Assembly (NCBI GenBank): GCA_013361595.1 | Contig: JABFXT010000821.1 | Coordinates: 1-10,592, forward strand | Source: Nocardia sp. | GTDB lineage: Bacteria > Actinomycetota > Actinomycetes > Mycobacteriales > Mycobacteriaceae | DNA: 10,592 nucleotides | Direction: 5' to 3' | Shown: in pieces, positions 6,436 through 10,592 of the stretch | Position numbering within the stretch: the first letter of the stretch is position 1 | Layout: every line of letters begins with the position of its first letter | Notes under the pieces: generated by a model | Told to the model about the DNA's origin: nothing | The model's database searches: none | The model's input: only the letters and a program-made list of their open reading frames with translations | Made by a program: the position numbers and the translations under genes

Positions 6436-6783
6436 GTGGAAGTCCTCTTTCTCGGCGCCCCCATCGGGATGTTCCTGCTGGGCGCGGCCGCCGCGGTGCG
6501 CTGGGTCCACACCCGCTTCCCGAGGAGGGGCCGCGCGAACGGGCCCGACACCGCCACCCGGCTGGCGGCCGCGGGTGTCGAGGAACTCACCGCATTCTGG
6601 TACGGCAGCAAACGCGACCAGCTCGACCACCGCGCCGCGCAGACCATGCTCCGGGACGAAGAAGCCGACAGTGCCCCGCCCCGGGATCGGATGGACCTCA
6701 CCGCCGGTAAGGCGGTACTCGTCGCCCGCCGTTCCGGCTCAGCGGCCCACGACCGACCTGCGCCCAGGGCATACGTGCCGTGA
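6436..6783 (+). CDS. Small membrane-anchored protein, DUF6191-like
   Basis: A 115-residue protein of unknown function. Residues 3-23 form one hydrophobic segment (VLFLGAPIGMFLLGAAAAV), followed by basic residues WVHTRFPRR that suggest a cytoplasmic C-terminal tail by the positive-inside rule. The middle and end (FWYGSKRDQLDHR near 54-66, then MLRDEEADSAPPRDRMDL and GKAVLV near 71-96) resemble the short actinobacterial proteins described as DUF6191, in which a xLRxxExxxAPPR-x-xDL pattern recurs. The role of that family is not known to me. The start is GTG 6436 with a -10 box directly upstream and no ribosome binding site. The Arg/Pro/Ala-rich last 20 residues look unstructured. It is divergent from the PAP2 gene and 43 bp upstream of the TetR gene, so the two plus-strand genes may be read together in part. 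Confidence 0.65.
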   Translation: MEVLFLGAPIGMFLLGAAAAVRWVHTRFPRRGRANGPDTATRLAAAGVEELTAFWYGSKRDQLDHRAAQTMLRDEEADSAPPRDRMDLTAGKAVLVARRSGSAAHDRPAPRAYVP

Positions 6784-6814
6784 CCACCCGGTACGCCGGG
6801 GGACGCCCGCCCAC

Positions 6815-6820
6815 TACTGT
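6815..6820 (+). promoter_or_regulatory. Candidate -10 hexamer of the TetR gene (leaderless)
   Basis: TACTGT fits TAnnnT and ends 6 nt before the GTG at 6827, the same geometry as at 6424-6429. No Shine-Dalgarno sequence precedes the start. The -35 region has no recognisable match. Confidence 0.5.
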
Positions 6821-6826
6821 GGACGG

Positions 6827-7450
6827 GTGCAATCAGATGAGCGATCGGACGACAGCGGGCCCCGGATCTGGGGTGGTACCACGCTTTCCGAGCGAAAGCA
6901 GGCACGACGCAGCGCGTTGCTCGAGGCCGCGCTCGATCTGATCGGTGAATCCGGCGCCGCCGGGGTCACGATGCGGGCGGTATGCCGCCGGGCCAATCTC
7001 ACCGACCGGTATTTCTACGAAAGTTTCGCCAGCCGCGACGAACTCCTCGATGTGCTCTACCGGCAGATCGCCGACGATTTCCTCGATCCGATGACCGCGT
7101 TCGCCGTCGCCGACGACGCGTCACGAGACCGGGCGCTCTCGGAAGCGCTGGTGGACAAGGTGCTCGAAGATCCCCGCAAATCACGGCTGTTCCTGGTGGA
7201 GCCGTATTCCAGCACCGGTCTCGGCCAGACCACGATCGCGGTGATGCCCGCCTTCACCCGGCTCATCCAGGATCATCTGTTCGCGCAGATCGACGATCCG
7301 GTCCGGCGGCGCCTCGCGGCCGTCACCATGGCGAGTGGGAACGCGGGCATGTTCTCGGCCTGGCTCAACGGTTCGCTGCGGGCCACCCGCGCGGAGATCG
7401 TCGAACATCTCGTCGCCATGCTGGGGGCGTACCGCGGTCTCTATCGCTGA
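6827..7450 (+). CDS. TetR/AcrR-family transcriptional regulator
   Basis: A 207-residue regulator starting at GTG 6827. After a polar N-terminal tail of about 20 residues comes a TetR DNA-binding domain: SERKQARRSALLEAALDLIG (21-40) is helix 1, GVTMRAVCRRANLTDRYFY (46-64) is the helix-turn-helix, and ESFASRDELL (65-74) is the family's conserved helix-4 region. The ligand domain (about 80-207) is variable, so the inducer cannot be predicted. No other start in frame is closer to the domain than about 20 residues upstream. Such proteins usually repress their own or adjacent genes; the candidate targets are the downstream NfeD/flotillin/cold-shock genes, the upstream membrane protein and its own promoter. 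No clear palindromic operator was seen in the 43 bp upstream. Confidence 0.88.
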   Translation: MQSDERSDDSGPRIWGGTTLSERKQARRSALLEAALDLIGESGAAGVTMRAVCRRANLTDRYFYESFASRDELLDVLYRQIADDFLDPMTAFAVADDASRDRALSEALVDKVLEDPRKSRLFLVEPYSSTGLGQTTIAVMPAFTRLIQDHLFAQIDDPVRRRLAAVTMASGNAGMFSAWLNGSLRATRAEIVEHLVAMLGAYRGLYR

Positions 7451-7493
7451 CCGCGGCCGGAAACAACAGCCGGGCAGAGAGATCGGGGAGAAA

Positions 7494-7721
7494 TTGGGCG
7501 ACGAAGTCGTCGGGTCGACCGGTAAGCTGATCTCGCCGATCCGAGGCCCCGGGACGCTGGGTGAGGTCCTCGTGGCCGTCCGTGGGGGAACCGAGGGGTA
7601 TATCGCGCGAGCCGCCGAAGCGATACCGGCCGGGAGCACCGTGCTGGTCATCGCTGTCGATTCCGGTCGTATCGCCGATGTGGTGCCCTGGATACCCCTC
7701 ACGCCGGACCCGGCTCCGTAG
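7494..7721 (+). CDS. Small NfeD-like OB-fold protein
   Basis: About 75 residues from TTG 7494, preceded by GGGGAG at 7485-7490 (spacing short, 3 nt). The sequence GDEVVGSTGKLISPIRGPGTLGEVLVAVRGG, given here in part as GDEVVGSTGKL and GEVLVAVRGGTEGYIARA, then IPAGSTVLVIAVDSGRIADVVP, has the beta-rich pattern of the NfeD soluble OB-fold domain. No protease or membrane domain is present. In actinobacteria and other bacteria such short NfeD proteins lie next to flotillin genes and are thought to partner the flotillin at the membrane; here a flotillin gene starts 24 bp downstream, which supports the call. It follows the TetR stop by 43 bp. The TTG start is inferred: no ATG or GTG in this frame fits between the TetR gene and the conserved domain. 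Confidence 0.7.
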   Translation: MGDEVVGSTGKLISPIRGPGTLGEVLVAVRGGTEGYIARAAEAIPAGSTVLVIAVDSGRIADVVPWIPLTPDPAP

Positions 7722-7732
7722 CAACACGACAC

Positions 7733-7738
7733 GAGGAG
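7733..7738 (+). promoter_or_regulatory. Ribosome binding site of the flotillin-like gene
   Basis: GAGGAG lies 7 nt before GTG 7746, a near-ideal Shine-Dalgarno sequence that fixes the start. The first residues after it, LGYHVPDPDEAMLVSG, match the family N-terminus. Confidence 0.7.
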
Positions 7739-7745
7739 TTCATCC

Positions 7746-8833
7746 GTGCTGGGTTATCACGTGCCAGATCCCGATGAGGCGATGCTGGTCAGCGGCGCCA
7801 AGAGTCGCGACGCCACACCGTTCCGGGTCATCATCGGACGCGGCACGTGGGTGATGCCGTTCTTCCGCAAGGTCCGCTATCTGTCCCTGGCCATGTTCGA
7901 GGCCGAGATCACCGAACGCTGCGTCACCAAACAGGCCATCGTCCTGCAGGTACGAGCGGTCATCGCGTTCAAGGTCGCCAACGACACCCCCTCCATCGTG
8001 AACGCGGCCCAGCGGTTCCTGTCCGAGCAGGAACAGGAGATGTCGGTGCTGACCGGGCGGATCTTCTCCGGTCACCTGCGGTCCATCGTCGGTTCGATGA
8101 CGGTGGAGGAGATCATCCGGGAACGGCAGCGGCTCGCCGACGAGGTCCTGGTCGCGTCGAAGGTGGAGATGAGCAATATCGGCCTGTGGGTCGACTCGTT
8201 CCAGATCCAGTCCATCGACGACGGCGACCTGGGGTACATCTCCGCCCTCGCCGCCCCGCACAACGCGGCCGTACACCGGGACGCGCAGATCGCGAAATCC
8301 CAGGCTGCCCAGCGTTCCGCCGAGGCCGAGCAGGAATCCTTGCGCAAACAGGCCGAGTACTCGCGCGAGACATCGATCCTCAAAGCCGGTTATCAGCGCG
8401 ATATCGACAAAGCGCAGGCCCCCTCGCCGCGGCCCTCGCCCAGCAGGAGGTGCTCGGTGCGCAGGCCGCTCAGGCCCGCAAGGAGGCCGAACTCCGGGAG
8501 CAGCAGTTGCAGGCCGAGGTCGTCAAACCGGCACAGGCTGAAGCCGAGCGGGTGAAGATCCTCGCCGAGGCCGAGGCCAATCGCACCCGGATCCAGGCCG
8601 AGGCGGCCGCCTCCAACAACCGCATCGCGCTCGACCAGATGCTCATCGAGCAGTTGCCGCTCATCGTGGAGCAGGCCGCCCGCGGTCTCTCCAACGCCAA
8701 TCTGACCGTTCTGAACGGGCCCGATGGGGTGGGCGAACTGCTCAACGGCATGGTCGGACAGGGGCTGACGGTATTCAACTCGCTGCAAAAGGCGCTTTCG
8801 GCCACCGACGAGGAAAAACCGGATATAGAGTGA
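7746..8833 (+). pseudogene. Flotillin / SPFH-domain protein gene, frameshifted near 8411-8425
   Basis: The 5' part (GTG 7746 to about 8420, 225 residues) encodes an SPFH/band-7 domain (about 5-165) and the start of an Ala/Glu/Gln-rich coiled coil (about 172-225, ending GYQRDIDKAQA). Homology then continues in a different frame: from about 8411-8423 to 8833 the sequence reads SAGPLAAALAQQEVLGAQAA, further coiled coil, then NNRIALDQMLIEQLPLIVEQ and the conserved NLTVLNGPDGVGELLNGMVG tail of bacterial flotillins. The original frame instead runs into Arg/Pro/Ser-rich sequence and stops at 8555. The net shift equals a missing base (or an equivalent loss). Intact flotillins scaffold membrane microdomains; the truncated form would lack the second half of the coiled coil and the oligomerisation tail. 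A sequencing or assembly error in the C5 run at 8419-8423 is a serious alternative. The good codon character on both sides suggests a recent event. Confidence 0.8.
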
Positions 8834-8849
8834 CCAGCAGAACTGCGGC

Positions 8850-8855
8850 GAGGAG
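8850..8855 (+). promoter_or_regulatory. Ribosome binding site favouring GTG 8863 for the cold-shock gene
   Basis: GAGGAG lies 7 nt before GTG 8863 and 4 nt before GTG 8860. The upstream in-frame GTG at 8830, which overlaps the flotillin stop as GTGA, has only a poorly spaced GAGG about 16 nt away. Confidence 0.5.
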
Positions 8856-8862
8856 CGGTGTG

Positions 8863-9243
8863 GTGGCCAGCGGGAAATTGGTGTCGTTCGACGGATCGCG
8901 GGGATTCGGTTTCATCCGCCCCGAGGACGGTGGACCCGACGTGTTCGTCCACGTCAACGATATCGGCCTGGGCGAGGACGAGCTCCGACAGGGGCGCGTC
9001 TTCGAATTCGACGTCACCGAGGGTGATCGCGGTCCCAAGGCGATCAACCTCCGGTCGCCACGCGGCCAGCACGTCCGGCCCAAACCGGTGACCGACGGAA
9101 CCCGGCTGACGGCCGACGAACACACCCGGCTGGTCACCGAACTTCTCCTGGACGCCTCCCCGGCGCTGACCGCCGGGGAGATCGTCGCCATCCGGGAACG
9201 GCTCACCGATTTCGCGGTCGAACGGGGCTGGATCGACGGCTGA
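8863..9243 (+). CDS. Cold-shock-domain nucleic-acid-binding protein with C-terminal extension
   Basis: About 126 residues from GTG 8863 (137 if translation begins at GTG 8830, which overlaps the flotillin stop). The first 65 residues are a cold-shock domain: ASGKLVSFDGSRGFGFIRPEDG contains RNP-1 (RGFGFIR, split here as GSRGFGFIR), and DVFVHVNDI contains RNP-2, the aromatic and basic surface that binds single-stranded RNA or DNA. ASGKLV at the N-terminus matches the normal start of the domain, and the strong Shine-Dalgarno at 8850-8855 supports 8863. A hinge rich in Arg, Pro and Gly leads to a C-terminal helical part (about 85-126) not found in classical 67-residue cold-shock proteins; this longer form is common in mycolata. 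It probably acts as an RNA chaperone or regulator. It may be co-transcribed with the flotillin gene. Confidence 0.85.
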   Translation: MASGKLVSFDGSRGFGFIRPEDGGPDVFVHVNDIGLGEDELRQGRVFEFDVTEGDRGPKAINLRSPRGQHVRPKPVTDGTRLTADEHTRLVTELLLDASPALTAGEIVAIRERLTDFAVERGWIDG

Positions 9244-9260
9244 CGGCCGGATCCGGGGAT

Positions 9261-9283
9261 CTGTCGGTTCGAACTCCTATCAT
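9261..9283 (+). promoter_or_regulatory. Candidate PafBC-dependent (RecA-NDp) DNA-damage promoter of the ligC operon
   Basis: CTGTCGGTT (9261-9269), then exactly 8 nt, then TATCAT (9278-9283). This matches tTGTCRGTG-N8-TAnnnT except at the first base and the final G of the left element. Transcription would begin near 9290, leaving a leader of about 58 nt before the Shine-Dalgarno-equipped GTG at 9348. PafBC is the LexA-independent activator of DNA-damage genes in actinobacteria, so the site fits the repair function of the genes behind it. Confidence 0.6.
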
Positions 9284-9335
9284 CGGGGGCGATGATTCGG
9301 CGTCGGCCACGGCGTCGATACGGGTGAGCCGACCC

Positions 9336-9342
9336 GAGGAGG
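9336..9342 (+). promoter_or_regulatory. Ribosome binding site that fixes the ligC start
   Basis: GAGGAGG lies 5 nt before GTG 9348. This rules out the in-frame GTG at 9324, which has no such site; the protein from 9348 begins with the conserved MDLPV of LigC. Confidence 0.75.
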
Positions 9343-9347
9343 ATCGT

Positions 9348-10433
9348 GTGGATCTACCGGTGCAACCGCCCATCCGGCCCATGCTGGCCAAATCCGCGCC
9401 CGAGATCCCCTCGGGTCCGGGGCTGAGTTACGAACCCAAATGGGACGGGTTCCGGTGCGTGGTGTTCCGCGACGGCGACGAAGTGGAACTCGGGTCGCGC
9501 AACGATCGCCCGCTCACCCGGTATTTCCCGGAGGTCGCCGAACTGCTGCGCGCCGCGCTGCCGGCGCGGTGCGTCGTGGACGGTGAGATCGTGCTGGTCA
9601 CCGAGCACGGCCTCGATTTCGATGTCCTCCAGCAGCGCTTGCACCCCGCCGCGTCACGAGTGGCCAAGCTCGCCGCGGAGACGCCGGCCAGTTTCGTGGC
9701 CTTCGACCTGCTCGCGCTCGGTGACCGGGATCTGACCGGCGCGCCGTTCGGTGAACGCCGGCGGCTGCTGGAGACCATTCTCGACACCGAACCCGGCCGG
9801 GTGCATCTCACCCCGCTGACCGGTGATCCGGCGGTGGCCCGCGACTGGTTCACCCGGTTCGAGGGTGCCGGTTTCGACGGGGTGATGGTGAAGGCCGACG
9901 ATCAGCCGTATCAGCAGAACAAGCGGGTGATGCTCAAGGTGAAGCACGAGCGGACCGCCGACTGCGTGGTGGCGGGCTTCCGATGGCATAAGGACGGACA
10001 GGGGGTCGGTTCCCTGCTGCTGGGCCTCTACGACGACGAGGGCCGACTGCACCATGTGGGCGTGGCGAGCAGTTTCACCGCCGCCCGGCGCACCGAACTG
10101 ATCGGTGAACTCGCTCCCTACCGGGAGAACGCGCTGGCGAATCATCCGTGGCGGGAGTGGGCCGATGCCGCGGCCCAGGCCGCGTCGGGCGGCTCGATGC
10201 CCGGCGGGGTGAGCCGGTGGAGCGGCGGTAAAGACCTCTCCTGGGAGCCGCTGCGGGCGGAGCTGGTGGCCGAGGTGCGCTACGAGCATCTGCAGTCCGG
10301 CCGGTTCCGGCACGGCGGACGGCTGGTCCGGTTCCGTCCCGATCGCACGCCCGAATCGTGCACCTACGCCCAGCTGGACGAGGCCGCACCCGCCGAACTG
10401 CACGAGATCTTCGGAACCCCGGTGGCGAAATGA
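9348..10433 (+). CDS. ligC: ATP-dependent DNA ligase LigC
   Basis: A 361-residue ATP-dependent DNA ligase starting at GTG 9348. It opens MDLPVQPPIRPMLAKS, as in mycobacterial LigC (about 358 residues). Motif I is EPKWDGFR with the adenylated Lys31; SRNDR (50-54) is motif Ia; VVDGEI (76-81) follows; FVAFDLLAL (116-124) is motif III; GFDGVMVK (175-182) is motif IV; MLKVK (195-199) is motif V. Residues from about 205 form the OB-fold domain. All catalytic motifs are intact. LigC seals nicks and, with the adjacent Prim-PolC, has been implicated in short-gap and excision repair; it is distinct from the multidomain LigD of Ku-dependent end joining. It overlaps the following polymerase gene by ATGA, so the two are translationally coupled. 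A PafBC-type promoter at 9261-9283 suggests induction by DNA damage. Confidence 0.93.
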   Translation: MDLPVQPPIRPMLAKSAPEIPSGPGLSYEPKWDGFRCVVFRDGDEVELGSRNDRPLTRYFPEVAELLRAALPARCVVDGEIVLVTEHGLDFDVLQQRLHPAASRVAKLAAETPASFVAFDLLALGDRDLTGAPFGERRRLLETILDTEPGRVHLTPLTGDPAVARDWFTRFEGAGFDGVMVKADDQPYQQNKRVMLKVKHERTADCVVAGFRWHKDGQGVGSLLLGLYDDEGRLHHVGVASSFTAARRTELIGELAPYRENALANHPWREWADAAAQAASGGSMPGGVSRWSGGKDLSWEPLRAELVAEVRYEHLQSGRFRHGGRLVRFRPDRTPESCTYAQLDEAAPAELHEIFGTPVAK

Positions 10434-10592
10434 GTGAATCCGTGGAGATCGAAGCGGCCGGGCGAGTGCTCACCATCAGCAATCCGTCGAAGGTGTACTT
10501 CTCCCAGCGCGGTGAGACCAAACTCGATCTGGTGCGCTACTACGAGAGCGTCGCCGAGCCTTTCATGCGGGTCAACGGCGGGCGACCGCTGC
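10430..10592 (+). CDS. Primase-polymerase (Prim-PolC / LigD-POL-like), 5' part
   Basis: The ATG at 10430 overlaps the ligC stop (ATGA). The 54 residues visible before the window ends include SVEIEAAGRVLTISNPSKVYF, given here as the key parts VEIEAAGRVLTISNPSKVYF, and KLDLVRYYESVAEPFMR with GGRPL. This is the characteristic N-terminus of the LigD polymerase family (archaeo-eukaryotic primase fold), where SNPsKvyfp and KxdlvxYY are strongly conserved. The catalytic Asp residues lie beyond the window and cannot be checked. The gene next to LigC is the stand-alone Prim-PolC in mycobacteria (Rv3730c beside Rv3731, from memory), which fills short gaps for LigC to seal. A fused LigD is unlikely, because the ligase here is a separate gene, but cannot be excluded. 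Confidence 0.85.
   Translation, partial: MSESVEIEAAGRVLTISNPSKVYFSQRGETKLDLVRYYESVAEPFMRVNGGRPL

Noticed and set aside
5648..6826. Upstream extension of the TetR frame to ATG 5648
   Set aside because: This stretch runs antisense through the PAP2 gene and across the DUF6191-like gene and shows no domain; the TetR domain begins after GTG 6827.
7847..8410. Start of the second flotillin frame at ATG 7847
   Set aside because: Up to the junction this frame is Arg/Pro/Gly-rich and lies within the SPFH-coding frame; only the part after about 8411 shows homology.
8411..8425. Programmed -1 frameshifting at the flotillin C-run
   Set aside because: The zero-frame codons CAG-GCC-CCC do not form an X-XXY-YYZ slippery heptamer and no strong downstream structure or family precedent is apparent; mutation or sequencing error is simpler.
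9247..9256. CCGGATCCGG palindrome after the cold-shock gene as a terminator
   Set aside because: It has no loop and no T-tract, so it cannot form a usable intrinsic terminator hairpin.
9268..9275. TTCGAAC near the ligC promoter as a LexA SOS box
   Set aside because: Only one short half-like element is present, without the partner at the spacing of the mycobacterial SOS box; the PafBC-type motif over the same bases is a far better match.
1..10592. Mobile elements, CRISPR arrays, tRNA or rRNA genes
   Set aside because: No transposase or integrase motifs, spaced direct repeats, or tRNA/rRNA-like sequences were seen on either strand.

Overview
The window is very GC-rich with dense, tightly overlapping genes, GTG/TTG starts and leaderless-looking promoters. 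It also carries a LigC/Prim-PolC pair and two PafBC-type damage promoters. Together these point to a mycolic-acid actinobacterium of the Nocardia/Rhodococcus type (inference from gene content; no rRNA or marker gene is present).

Layout. (1) 1-80, minus strand: the N-terminus of a PPOX-fold (pyridoxamine-phosphate-oxidase-like) protein, truncated by the window edge, with a damage-type promoter directly upstream. (2) 239-5605, plus strand: four genes, each joined to the next by a 4-nt ATGA/GTGA overlap. They encode a SufS-like cysteine desulfurase, an unrecognised helical protein with a C-terminal heavy-metal-associated (MTCKHC) domain, a Y4yA-type fold-III PLP enzyme resembling diaminopimelate decarboxylase, and a cysteine-synthase-like PLP enzyme fused to a rhodanese domain. 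This is the most unusual part of the window: three different PLP folds, a persulfide carrier and a soft-metal-binding domain in one translationally coupled unit. (3) 5678-6370, minus strand: a PAP2-family membrane phosphatase, convergent with the operon. (4) 6436-6783: a small membrane-anchored DUF6191-like protein. (5) 6827-7450: a TetR-family regulator. (6) 7494-9243: an NfeD-like OB-fold protein, a flotillin/SPFH protein broken by a frameshift near 8411-8425, and a cold-shock-domain protein. (7) 9348-10592: ATP-dependent DNA ligase LigC and the start of a primase-polymerase (LigD-POL-like), overlapping by ATGA, behind a second PafBC-type promoter.

How the parts may work together. The four-gene operon looks biosynthetic. 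A desulfurase can load sulfur as a persulfide, a rhodanese domain can relay it, a beta-replacement enzyme can build a beta-substituted amino acid, and a fold-III decarboxylase can trim the product; the HMA domain suggests a copper-type metal is bound or sensed. From memory, relatives of the last two enzymes (y4xP and y4yA of Rhizobium NGR234, SbnA and SbnH of staphyloferrin B) sit in siderophore-type clusters. A small metal-binding metabolite is therefore a reasonable but unproven product. The NfeD/flotillin pair is a membrane-organisation module that may be inactivated here. The LigC/Prim-PolC pair is a short-patch repair module whose promoter suggests DNA-damage induction.
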